DNA of 64,000 nucleotides from positions 70,255,656 through 70,319,655 of the forward strand of contig CM037780.1 in NCBI GenBank assembly GCA_021229015.1. Direction: 5' to 3'. The DNA comes from Solen grandis. Its lineage: Eukaryota; Mollusca; Bivalvia; Adapedonta; Solenidae. Shown in pieces: positions 1 through 10,900 of the stretch. The number at the start of each line of letters is the position of its first letter. Within the stretch, counting starts at the first letter, position 1. The position numbers and the translations under genes were made by a program. Below the pieces are notes generated by a model. The model was not told where the DNA came from. It saw only the letters and a program-made list of their open reading frames with translations, and ran no database searches.

Positions 1-216
1 TGAAAAAATGAATCAAAGACCATATTTGCTGTAATTTTAGTGAGAATCAATAACTAATGACTGAATCTTTTTTGGTATGATTTTAACATAATTATGCGCA
101 ATATATGAAATAAATGCATACACCTTGTGACAACATGAATAGACACTTTGTCTGATAGCAAGTTAACACGACTTACTACAATATCCAGCTAATGGGTAGC
201 TGTCTTAGTGTCTACA

Positions 217-295
217 TTATTTCGGGCACATGGACCAATCTGCTTGAACCACCAGCCTAATGCAAGCCAATTGGAAGGATACCCTCATATATATA
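217..295 (-). mobile_element. SINE fragment, central conserved domain
   Basis: The minus strand reads a degenerate version of the stretch seen complete in the SINE at 25955-26219 (CCTTCCA-TTGGCTTGC followed by GGTGGTTC). No tRNA-related head is attached. Confidence 0.6.
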
Positions 296-348
296 TTTCC
301 AAGTACAGTGGTCTTGCAATTCCTTGAGGTGGGTTGGGATCGGCAAAA

Positions 349-1240
349 CAAGAGGGCCAAGACTGCTGTGTAAGGCATGATTACAAAGAATGTGGCGCAC
401 TCACTCAGCCCCTCACCACGTGGGTTCAATCCCGACAGGGTCATTCGGATTTTCATGTGAGGAAGCCTTCCCATGTGACCCATTTTTGAACTCATCCAAG
501 ATTTCATATAAAAAACATCCTGACCAATTTTCATGAAGATTGGGCCGAAACGGCGGCCTCTAGTGTCTTCACAAAGTTTTTGTAAGATTTTAAAAGATTT
601 GACCTAGTGACCTAGTTTTTGACCCAATATGACCCAATTTCAAACTCATCCGACATATCATAAAGACAAACAACCATATTTCATGAAGATTGGGCTAAAA
701 CTTTGGCCTCTAGAGTGTTCACAAGGTTTTTCTAAGATTTGACCTGGTGACCTAGCTTTTACCCCCACATGACCCATTTTCAAATTCAGCAAAGATATCA
801 TGTAGACAAACATCCTGACCAGATTTTATAAAGATTGGGCTGAAACTGTGACCTCTAGAGTGTTCACAAGGCTTTTATTAGATTTGACCTGGTGATCTAG
901 TTTTTGACCCCATGTGACCCAATTTCGAAGTCATCCAACATATCATGTAGACAAACATCCTGATTGATTAAATAATATGAAGACTGAGCTAAATTTATGG
1001 CCTCTAGAGTGTTCACAAGGTTTTTTCTTAATTTTTTTAAGATTTGTCCTTGTGACCGAGTTTTTGATCCCACATGACCCAATTTTAAACTCATCCGAGA
1101 TATTATGTAGACAAATATCCTGACCAACTTTTATGATGATGAGGCCAAAATTGTGGCCTCTAGAGTGTTCACAAGCAATTGTTGACGACGGATGACTCAC
1201 ACAAATTCATCCTGAACGCAAGTGCTCAGGTGAGCTAAAA
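349..1240 (+). mobile_element. Bivalve modular repeat, ~140-bp core type, copy 1
   Basis: Starts ACAAGAGGGCCAAGA and ends GTGCTCAGGTGAGCTAAAA. The inside is a diverged tandem array of roughly 140-150 bp units, each carrying TGACCTAGTTTTTGACCC, CATCCTGACCAA, CATGAAGATTGGGC and CCTCTAGAGTGTTCACAAGG. Part of the 5' end is replaced by a SINE fragment at 394-470. Several of the apparent small proteins here are translations of this array. Confidence 0.85.
394..470 (+). mobile_element. SINE fragment, tRNA-related part plus start of central domain
   Basis: Contains a pol III B-box-like GGTTCAATCC (423-432) and then GGGTCATTCGGATTTTCATG and TGAGGAAGCCTTCC, the same order as the full SINE at 25955-26219. 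It is fused on both sides to the surrounding bivalve repeat. Confidence 0.7.
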
Positions 1241-1246
1241 ACTCAA

Positions 1247-1737
1247 ACAAGAGGGCCAAGATGGCCCTGTGTCGCTCACTTGAGTAAGATTGCTGTGTTA
1301 GGCATAATGACAAAAAATGTAGCTTCTAAAGTGCTTTTCAAACATTTGACTAAGTGACGTAGATTTTGATCCTACCTGAATTTGTATTCAACTGGGAATT
1401 CATGCAGTCATCATTCTTATAAAGTTTAATGAAGACTGGTACAAAAATGTAAGCCCCTAGAGTGTTCACAAGATTTTTCTAAACTTTGCCCTGGTGACCT
1501 ACTTTTTGACCCCATATGGAACAGTTTTGAATTCATCCGAGATTTGATGTAGACAAACATCCTGACCAAATATCATGAAGATTGGGCCAAAACTGTTGCC
1601 TCTAGAGTGTTCACAAGGATTTTCTAAGATTTTACCAAGTGACCTAGTTTTTGACCCAACATGACCCAATTTCAATTCATCCGTCATAGCATTAAAACGA
1701 ACATCCTGACAAAGTTTCATGAAGATTGGCAAAAAGG
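1247..1737 (+). mobile_element. Bivalve modular repeat, ~140-bp core type, copy 2 (3' truncated)
   Basis: Begins ACAAGAGGGCCAAGATGGCC followed by CTGTGTCGCTCACTTGAG only 7 bases after the end of copy 1, and runs through about three core units. It lacks the terminal hairpin; the sequence changes near 1737, shortly before the retrotransposon remnant. Confidence 0.8.
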
Positions 1738-1780
1738 GCACAAATCACTGCAAAATCATTATGAGCCACTTTGAAGCCAT

Positions 1781-2680
1781 TTGGTTCCCATTGCAAATGA
1801 CAAAACAGTTATTTGTTTTTTAGGTTTACAATTAGATTCTGAAAGAATGTTGGTATATGTTCCATTACAAAAAATGCCAGAAATACGAAACAAAATTTTG
1901 CAAGTGCTGGCAAAAGATAAAGTGACACTAAGAGTAATGCAATCCTTGATTGGGTCTTAACAGTTTGCATGTAGGGCAATTGTACCAGGCCGGCCATTTT
2001 GTAGAAGATTAATTAATGTAACCTGTGGCCTCACACAGCCATATCACCTTTTAAGAGTTACAAAAGCAGTAAAAGAGGATTTAAAAATGTGGCTTCTGTT
2101 CTTTAAAGAGTACAATAGAGTGTCAGTCTTTCATGACAGGTTTTGGATATCCAATACACAAGCTGAACTGTTTACTGACAGTGCAGCTAGCTGTGGTTTT
2201 GGTTTTTACTTTGCAGGGCGCTGGGCTTGTGAGAAATGGCCCAAGGAGTGGTCTCAGGTCTGACAAACAATATAATGGTCCTTGAATTATTTCAAATACT
2301 TAGTGTCACTATATGTATGGGATAAAAAATTAAGGAACAAGAAAACAGTTTTCCGTTGTGACAATATGTCTGAAGTACATGCAGTCAATACTATGACATC
2401 TAAATGTAATAACATAATGGTATTGCTGCGGGCGCTAACACTTAGATGTTTGAAATTGAATATGGTGGTCAAAGCTGAACACATACCAGGGAAACAAAAC
2501 ATTATCACTGACAGCCTGTCTCGCTTTCAGATGGAATCTTTTCGCAAAGCTGCGCCACACACTCAAAAAGATCCAGAAGCCATGCCGAACCATCTATGGG
2601 AAATATTCAAAATAGAGCCAGACAGCTATTATTGTCTAGTGTGTCTGTTAACACATATTCTGCTTATCAGACAGCATTGA
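1781..2680 (+). pseudogene. Reverse transcriptase / RNase H remnant of the YR retrotransposon
   Basis: The frame reads FLGLQLDSERMLVYVPLQKM, then a block around SLIGS-QFACRAIVPGRPF (stop codon TAA at 1958-1960 in place of a residue). RNase H blocks follow: ELFTDSAASCGFGFYFAGRW, then KKTVFRCDN, then HIPGKQNIITDSLSR. These are typical of DIRS-type elements. A stop at 2261-2263 and a short disturbed stretch to about 2305 look like two compensating frameshifts, since the frame is the same on both sides. The end overlaps the recombinase frame by 85 bases. Confidence 0.85.
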
Positions 2681-3445
2681 AAGCATTTGATAAATTCAGA
2701 TTATGTCACAGTTTAGGCAATAAATGGCCTGCTAATAGTCAGCACATCATTTTGTTTATTTCTTGTTGTTTTGAAAAAAGGTTTTCACCTGCAACCATAT
2801 TTTCATACTGTTCTGGGATCAGTTTTTATCACAAAATAAATTCTTGGACAGACCCAACTGACGCATTTATTGCCGAAAAACTTTTGGAGGGGTGTCGGCG
2901 ATCAAGAAAATGCACTGATGACAGGGCACCTATATCACAACCATTACTAGGGGGGATAATTGAGTCACTGCCTGACATTTGCTATGGAGACTATGAGAGC
3001 AAACTTTTTGCAGCAGCTTTCACATCAGCTTACTTTGGGCTTCTCAGAGTGAGTGAGTTGGTTTTTTCCAATGCATCCCAGTCAGATCGCCCCTTATTGT
3101 TTAATGATGTGACTTTTAATGAGGATAGATCAGTGATGTCTGTCAATATTAGACAGTCAAAAACAAACCAAAGGGGAAAACCAACAAAACTGCAGTTAAC
3201 TGATTCTAAAACTGAAAGGATTAGTGTGATTGAAAACATCTCTGCATATCTGGATGTTAGACCAGCAAGTCAGGGTTACCTGTTTCGTCACCAAAATCAT
3301 AAACCATTAACCAGATACCAGTTTTCAAGAATCCTTGAGAAAGCTAAGGAAAGCTAGGGTTGCCCAGCTCTAAATTCAAGACACATTCTTTTAGAATTTG
3401 AAGAGCAACTGAATTGGCTGCACGGGAGGTGTTGACAGAAACAAT
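2596..3445 (+). pseudogene. Tyrosine recombinase remnant of the YR retrotransposon
   Basis: A 253-codon open frame (2596-3357) begins with a SAM-like core-binding region (SVNTYSAYQTALKAFDKF). It has the box A arginine in YFGLLRVSEL, with Arg codon 3046-3048, and continues to TRYQFSRILEKAKES. After a frameshift near 3355 the next frame gives FKTHSFRI, stop, RATELAAREVL. This supplies the catalytic His (3384-3386) and Arg (3393-3395) of the HxxR motif, with TGA at 3399-3401. The nucleophilic Tyr region is absent because the bivalve repeat begins at about 3446. Confidence 0.88.
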
Positions 3446-3565
3446 ACAAGAGGGCCATTATGGCCCTGAATTGCTCAATTGATTATAAATGAGCAACATA
3501 TGTTGGATTTTTTATATGGACCTACTTTTTGACCCCACATGACCCAACTTCGAACTTGTCTTTTC
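3446..3565 (+). mobile_element. Bivalve modular repeat, short 5' fragment
   Basis: Begins ACAAGAGGGCCATTATGGCC and continues for about 120 bases with CTACTTTTTGACCCCACATG. It sits exactly where the recombinase coding sequence stops, so it either inserted there or marks the deletion breakpoint. Confidence 0.75.
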
Positions 3566-3642
3566 CATAATATCTTGGACAAGATACCATGGGCATACTA
3601 CACTTTTTTCTTGGAAAAAATACCATGGGCATATTACAGCCA

Positions 3643-3707
3643 TTGAAAGCCAGAAGGGGCTATCAGCCTTCTTTTTACATATGCTGATAGCCCCTTCTGG
3701 CTTTCAA
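3643..3707. repeat. Perfect 25-bp hairpin
   Basis: The left arm 3643-3667 and right arm 3683-3707 are exact reverse complements (core GAAAGCCAGAAGGGGCTATC) around a 15-base loop. Just upstream the motif ATACCATGGGCAT occurs twice. No terminator or microRNA identity can be assigned from sequence alone. Confidence 0.85.
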
Positions 3708-3719
3708 CTGACGAGTCTA

Positions 3720-4505
3720 ATTAGCCTTTTGTATGAGAATTAAGTCTTAAAAAGTTCTTTTCATTTACCGATAATTTGATTGACAACCTTTGTTTTAGTT
3801 TTGTATATTGCAGCGATGTGTTATTCTGACATGCTTGGAACAGACACCACTTATAATGCTTTATTTAGCTTGATCGTGTGCAGCTCTCTTCCTCTTAATT
3901 TTTCTATCTACCTTTCTCATAAACAAACAAAATTGGTTCCTTTAATGACATCTGATTAATCAGGAGGAACTGTCAGCTTGTTATATGATCTGCAGGTGTT
4001 AGAATACCTTTTACACAACCATGTTGATATTAAGATTAGCCTACTTACTCTCTAGAGGTTTGACGATGTGTGAAATCAAATACAAAGCCATCTTGATCAA
4101 GGTGTTAATCACAGCTACAGGCGGTCATAGGGCCTGGTTGCCAAGGACATACAGGTAGATTTGAAAACAACTTTGAAAAATCACACAGAAATTATATAGG
4201 ATATACTATCTAGGGACCAGGCTTGGAGCTCAAGGAATCCAAAATCGCATGTTTGAAGAATCGCCCTAATATTTATATAGAGTAAGAAGGGCTAAATCAA
4301 GGGACTGAGCTTGTAGCTCGAGTCATGGCCGGTGTTCAATGGATCACCCCATTGTGGAATCGCAAGACCACTGTACCCACAGCAATTAAAAATTACATAT
4401 GTTTTTTTAAGCAGAAATGTTTAATGTATTGATGCCCCACCAAAAATACTTCAGTTATTTAGAGACTATGTTACAGATATAGTGCTACTATACTGCATTA
4501 TAAAG
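3720..4505. other. Unassigned sequence downstream of the hairpin
   Basis: No exon, open frame with a family match, or tandem array was found. The only structure is the inverted transposon end at 4356-4373. On the minus strand this should be FOCAD intron. Confidence 0.5.
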
Positions 4506-4509
4506 CCAT

Positions 4510-4635
4510 AGATATGTGGCATAATACCATACCTAGTCACATTATCCTCCTTGATCTACCCATATAATTATGAGTGCCAAGCAAGGGATCTATACCAGTA
4601 CCAATTTTTAGACTTTGATATGTCACTGCCTGTGA
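4510..4635 (-). mobile_element. SINE fragment, second family
   Basis: Contains TGGCATAATACCATACCTAG, CACATTATCC and AGTGCCAAGCAAGGGATCTA, elements shared with the copies at 40255-40512 and 46455-46670. The tRNA-related head is not recognisable. Confidence 0.55.
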
Positions 4636-4751
4636 CCTTTAAATGTGGCCTATTTCAAAGACTGGTTATCCACTTTAAATATAAAGACATCACTTAATAA
4701 CAAGACTTGATAAAAAGAATAGCATATAAACGTAAGTGAAAAGTATCTTAC

Positions 4752-4952
4752 TTTGAGAAGAGTGCCCTCTGACCCCACTAGGGCTGTCAGACCAGTCAGT
4801 GCTGCTACCCTCTCCAGATGTGGGCTGTCCTTGTCCACAACAGAGGTAAGCCAATCAGAAGTCAGCTTCTGCATCTGGTGCCCAACACCGGTATGACCTC
4901 CGGCACTCAAGCCAAAACCCAGCAGGCCTACAGCAAGGTGGAGACCTACATT
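4752..4952 (-). CDS. FOCAD: FOCAD exon (seventh, last seen)
   Basis: 201-bp exon (67 codons, phase 0 at both ends), acceptor TTGCTTCAG and donor CTCAAA|GTAAGA. The peptide contains GLHLAVGLLGFGLSAGGH and ends ALTGLTALVGSEGTLLK, close to ALALGNIVHGLSVCGHG ... ALHGMVALVGSEGDV of vertebrate FOCAD (recalled). I see no later exon between it and base 1, so the 3' end of the gene lies outside the window. Confidence 0.92.
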
Positions 4953-7900
4953 CTGAAGCAAGACCATCATACTCCATGTAAGACCTATTGTAAATACTCA
5001 CTGCTCATTTTAATATTGATCAGTATTCAACAACATCATTATAAAACGTATATCTGTTTCACAAAAACCATTTTTCCATGCCAGGGTTGAAAAATCCCTT
5101 GTCCCAGAGAGGATTAAACTTCCTAACTCAATCTAAGCAACCTGTGAGGATCAATGTGCACACCACTGGATCAGGGTTCCTTTGAAGAGAATAATTACGT
5201 GTTTCTATACCAATATTTGAAGAGGATAATTACATTAAGTGTTTCTATACCATTTGAAGAGGATAATCACATTAAGTGTTTCTATACCATTTGAAGAGGA
5301 TAATCACATTAAGTGTTTCTATACCAATATTTGAAGAGGATAATTACATTAAGTGTTTCTATACCAATATTTGAAGAGGATAATTACATTAAGTGTTTCT
5401 ATACCATTTGAAGGGGATAATTACATTAAGTGTTTCTATACCATTTGAAGAGGATAATTACATTACGTGTTTCTATACCATTTGAAGAGGATAATTACAT
5501 TAAGTGTTTCTATACCATTTGAAGAGGATAATCACATTAAGTGTTTCTATACCAATTTTTGAAGAGGATAATTACATTAAGTGTTTCTATACCATTTGAA
5601 GGGGATAATTACTTTACGTGTTTCTATACCATTTGAAGAGGATAATTACATTAAGTGTTTCTATACCATTTGAAGAGGATAATCACATTAAGTGTTTCTA
5701 TACCATTTGAAGAGGATAATTACATTAAGTGTTTCTATACCAATATTTGAAGAGGATAATTACATTAAGTGTTTCTATACCACTATTTGAAGAGGATAAT
5801 TACATTAAGTGTTTCTATACCAATATTTGAAGAGGATAATTACATTAAGTGTTTCTATACCAATATTTGAAGAGGATAATTACATTAAGTGTTTCTATAC
5901 CATTTGAAGAGGATAATTACATTAAGTGTTTCTATACCAATATTTGAAGAGGATAATTACATTAAGTGTTTCTATACCATTTGAAGAGGATAATTACTTT
6001 ACGTGTTTCTATACCATTTGAAGAGGATAATTACATTACATTATGTGTTTCTATACCATTTGAAGAGGATAATTACATTAAGTGTTTCTATACCATTTGA
6101 AGAGGATAATTACATTAAGTGTTTCTATACCAATATTTGAAGAGGATAATTACATTAAGTGTTTCTATACCATTTGAAGAGGATAATTACATTAAGTGTT
6201 TCTATACCATTTGAAGAGGATAATTACATTAAGTGTTTCTATACCATTTGAAGAGGATAATTACATTAAGTGTTTCTATACCATTTGAAGGGGATAATTA
6301 CATTAAGTGTTTCTATACCATTTGAAGAGGATAATTACATTAAGTGTTTCTATACCATTTGAAGGGATAATTTACTTTTACGTGTTTCTATACCAAATTT
6401 GAAGAGGATAATTACATTAGTGTTTCTATACCATTTGAAGGGATAATTACTTAAGTGTTTCATACCATTTGAAGAGGATAATTACTTTATGTGTTTCTAT
6501 ACCATTTGAAGAGGATAATTACATTAATTGTTTCTATACCATTTACTTTGTCCAAAAGGGATTGTATTAAACCTGAAAATTCAAAATAATGAAAATCAAA
6601 ATGATACTGAATATTATCATCTTCCCAAGTACTACTACCTTCAGAAACCTTCGCCCTTGACCAACCTCTTTATTCTGCGACAGCAGTCCAGTCAGTGTGG
6701 CCCAGCTTGCATCTGCAGTCTCACTCTCCAGGCAGTTTGTGACATAGCTGGTTCCTGTCACACTGGCAAGGCTGACACACATGGGCTGGGGAACAAACAT
6801 GACAGTATAGACATATGGAGTTTTGAATGAACAGACTTGACAGGTTTGTTTATTTAGGTCATAGTATGCACACATTCATAAACAAATAAAACCATGGCAG
6901 ATTTTAGCCCCTATACAAAATTCAAAAATGATTAATTGATCTTTAAATCCAGTCTATGAAAAGTGTCCAGGACACAGTGATAATATATCATCAGTAAAAG
7001 CCAGATCAGGTGGATAGCAGTTCTCATTCTCATCAAGTTATACACGATAACCTTTTTATTTCAAAAGTTATACTGATTTACAGGACTTGGTGTAGAACAA
7101 AGTATGACACCTGCTTAGCCTGCATGTCACCCACAACTAACCCCAACTTCTTAAATATAACAAGAACTATCATTGAAGATGATGAATTATACCCTCTGAT
7201 ATTGCTTTGTCGCAGTTATTGAAATAACACATTTAACTCAGTGAAAACTGACGCAAGCAGCCTACCATATGTTCAAGTAGGACTAGTGGTACTCATAATT
7301 TATGTGAACTTGAGTGAAAATCTGACTAATGGTAGCCAAGAAATGATGCAGACAAAAGATATTCAATTAATATAAGAAAGGGTCATAACTCATTTTAAAT
7401 CAAGCAGATCATGAGATGCCAACAATATGCACATCTAGGCTTGTTACTTATAATGCTGTGAATATAAATCAATATCAGAGCTGTAGTAACCAAGAAATAG
7501 CATGGATGAATCTCACATATAATTTGTATCTGGGTGTTTTTTTCTGAAAAAAAAAGAGGTAAATTACAACACAATTCAGATAGGCAATCAGAGTTTAATG
7601 AATTTCATTAATAACCAAATATCAATCTTAAGGGCCACACATAAAGAAAAGGTTACAGCAATAAATGAGATTGCTTTCATTTTCTTCCAGGAAATTCTAT
7701 ACTTTTAGCATCATATCTACAAAATGTTTGATGAATTTTCCATAAATTCAGAAATAACCTTGGCCATAAAAGCTGATATTTTCTGATTCCTCCATTATTA
7801 AGGGTAAAATAACTTGAAATTTAATGTATAATGGGTCCCATCAACAAAATTGGATTTTCAGTCCTTATTTTATACAATTTTGTGTTTTGAAGTATTTAAC

Positions 7901-10900
7901 CCTTTTCCCATAGAGGAAACCATGAAAAGACCTATGCGAACAACATAAAACCAGATCAGCCTGTGAGTTACAGGTTTTATGCTGTTCGCTGCTCCTCAGT
8001 GGTCTGGAAATGAGGACTTGATAATCAAATTTGGTAAGGTTTAACTGTGGTTTTCTGCAGATCAGGCTTTATGTGGTACCTATTGAGGGCGTCAAAATGA
8101 GTCTATATGAGGGAAAGGGTTAATAAATCACTTGGTCCCATATACCCACATGCCAAATGCATTCTCCTCCAATGTCTTGGAAACAATGCAAAAAGACCTT
8201 AAGAAATTGGCAATTAAAATGCACCACTAGCAATGTTATTTCAAGTTTTGCAAGTGTGGTGAGTTTTCTCTTTAAAAAAAAAGCAACGAAGAAATGATAA
8301 TTAAAAACAGATATTTTGTTTTTTTTCCCCCACAATAGTAGACCTGTTTGTGAACAAAACAAGGAAATATATCTAAGAGACACTGCAGATGCCCTGCTGA
8401 CATACCTTGGTAACAACCAAATATTTGCTTGTATTTTTAAAGGTTTATATCTTAACGTATCAAGTTTCAGGAAGAAGTGAAGTAAAATCTTAAAATCAAA
8501 CATAAACCTAAAGCAGAACAATCAATCTTACGATGTTCATCCTACTGTGAAATATAGGTCACACTCACAGCCATTAAATTGCATTAACATTAATTAGTTC
8601 ATATCATATACACTTGTGTAGCACGTTTTATGAGGGTATGACTAAAACACGAAAGGAACGAAAGGGACGAAAGGAACGAAAGAAACTTATTAAAATGGTA
8701 TTTTCAAGAGAAAATTGTTGATAGTCATGTTTTTATTGTGGATTGTTAAAATACTAAATAATACTTATAAAATTCGTAAACTTTAAGTCCAGTATTGTTA
8801 AATTTTTGTTAATATATAATTTATAAGACATGCGGCATGCCTGCCTTTCAGTCGCTTCCCAATACATGTATATCTGAATACAACAAAAGAATAAAAATTT
8901 ATTCGGTTAAGACTAAATAAGCTGTTGTTATTATTAAATACAATTTATATTACAAAAAAGATCTTATATGAGACGTACATTCACACTCGTGGAATTGCAC
9001 AAAAAAAATAAAATAAAATAGGTAATAATAATAAAAAACAAGAGGCCCATGATGGCCCTAAATCGCTCACCTGAGATAAATAGGTTGACCCAAGGCCAGT
9101 AGTTTTGAAGAAGATGATTTTTAAAGATTTCATATTTTTTTTCTTTTTGTAGCCATGGCAACCAGAGTTCTATATGGATCAAGTTTATTTTAGCAACTTT
9201 TGTGAAGGTTGACCCAAGGATCATTCCTGTCAAGTTTAATCAAATTCAGTCCAGTGGTTTCAGAGGAAATGTTGATTAAAGTTTTCCCTATATACATATA
9301 AGGCAAATAAACCCCGCCCCTGGCGGCCATGTTTTTTACGGATCGGAATTTTTTTAGCAACTTTGGTAGAGGTTGACCCAAGGAACATCTGTACCAATTT
9401 ATTTTAAAATCTGGCCAGTAGTTTTGAAGAAGATGATTTTTAAAGTTTTCATATTTTTTTTTCTTTTTGTTGCCATGGCAACCAGAGTTCTAAATGGATC
9501 AACTTTATTTTAGCAACTTTTGTGAAGGTTGACCCAAGGATCATCCCTGCCAAGTTTAATCAAATTTTGTCCAGTGGTTTCAGAGGAGATGTTGTTTAAA
9601 GGTTTCTCTATATACATATAAGGCAAATAAGCCCCGCCCCTGGCAGCCATGTTTTTTTACGGATTGGAATAATTTTAGCAACTTTGGTAGAGGTTGACCC
9701 AAGGAACATCTGTACCAAATTATTTTGAAATCTGGCCAGTAGTTTTGAAGGAGATGATTTTTAAAGTTTTCAAATTATTTTTCTTTTTGTTGCCATGGCA
9801 ACCAGAGTTCTACATGGATCAACTTTATTTTAGCAACTTTTGTGAAGGTTGACCCAAGGATCATCCCTGCCAAGTTTAATCAAATTCTGTCCAGTGGTTT
9901 CAGAGGAGATGTTGTTTAAAGGTTTCTCTATATACATATAAGGCAAATAAGCCCCGCCCCTGGCGGCCATGTTTTTTTACGGATTGGAATAATTTTAGCA
10001 ACTTTGGTAGAGGTTGACCCAAGGAACATCTGTACCAAATTATTTTGAAATCTGGCCAGTAGTTTTGAAGGAGATGATTTTTAAAGTTTTCAAATTATTT
10101 TTCTTTTTGTTGCCATGGCAACCAGAGTTCTACATGGATCAACTTTATTTTAGCAACTTTTGTGAAGGTTGACCCAAGGATCATCCCTGCCAAGTTTAAT
10201 TAAATTCTGTCCAGTGGTTTCAGAGGAGATGTTGTTTAAAGGTTTCTCTATATACATATAAGGCAAATAAGCCGCGCCCCTGGCGGCCATGTTTTTTTAC
10301 GGATTGGAATCTGGAGTTCTTCATGGATCAACTTTATTTTAGCAACTTTTGTAGAGCCTCACCCAAGGAACATTCCTGCCAAGTTTCATTTAATTCTGTC
10401 AAGCGGTTTCAGAGGAGATGTCGTTTAAAGCAAATTGTTGACGACGACGCACGACGACGGACGCCGGACGAAGGGCGATCACAAAAGCTCACCTTGAGCA
10501 CTTTGTGCTCAGGTGAGCTAAAAATCCGGGGCTCAGTGGATCCGCAGTATACACTTAGCCGTTTCGTGCAAAAGGAATGTTTTTCTTCCAGTACATTATT
10601 CTAGGCGTTTATCTTTTTCATGTATCACGCTTACTTTTTCATTACTTTGCCAAATATTACAATAAGATAAGTGTTTAAGTAACATATATCGCATTTGACG
10701 ACAACAGTTACAAAAAATACACAAGCCTTTTTCAGTAGTTCAATATTGAGTTCCTTTCGTAGCAAAAGGGATACAGCAGGCATATCTAATATTTGTAATA
10801 ATAGCTCAAAAATAACATTTTATCATCGAATTTTATTAAACGTGATGGCTTTTCATATTTCATAGATCAAAAACTAAAGTATTACATTTTTGTTGTGATA

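Larger units (their letters stand above)
1775..3445 (+). mobile_element. Degenerate tyrosine-recombinase (DIRS/Ngaro-like) retrotransposon
   Basis: The plus strand carries the C-terminal half of a reverse transcriptase, an RNase H, and an overlapping tyrosine recombinase, the combination that defines YR retrotransposons. The 5' part (gag and the catalytic RT fingers/palm) is missing. The 3' end is cut, just after the HxxR block, by the start of a bivalve repeat at about 3446. No split direct repeats or inverted termini were recognised. There are several stops and frameshifts, so the copy is dead. RNase H passes directly into the recombinase frame with no room for a methyltransferase domain, which is more like Ngaro than canonical DIRS1. 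Confidence 0.88.
306..4373. repeat. Inverted pair of TA-flanked transposon ends, 4 kb apart
   Basis: CAGTGGTCTTGCAATTCC begins at 306 after TA. Its inverse, with one mismatch in 18, ends at 4373 before TA. The ends have the form of pogo/Tc1-like terminal repeats. They may bound one composite element interrupted by later insertions, including the YR retrotransposon, or be two solo ends. Confidence 0.45.

Noticed and set aside
897..1741. Small minus-strand open frames with similar peptides (VCLHDISDEFEIGSHGVKN type)
   Set aside because: The same peptide recurs at 17488-17782 because all are translations of the ~140-bp repeat core; no start or splice context, no family match.
8120..8521. 133-codon minus-strand open frame rich in Phe/Leu
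   Set aside because: Composition reflects AT-rich DNA; it begins at the edge of a MITE, has no homologous motif, and lies in a FOCAD intron.
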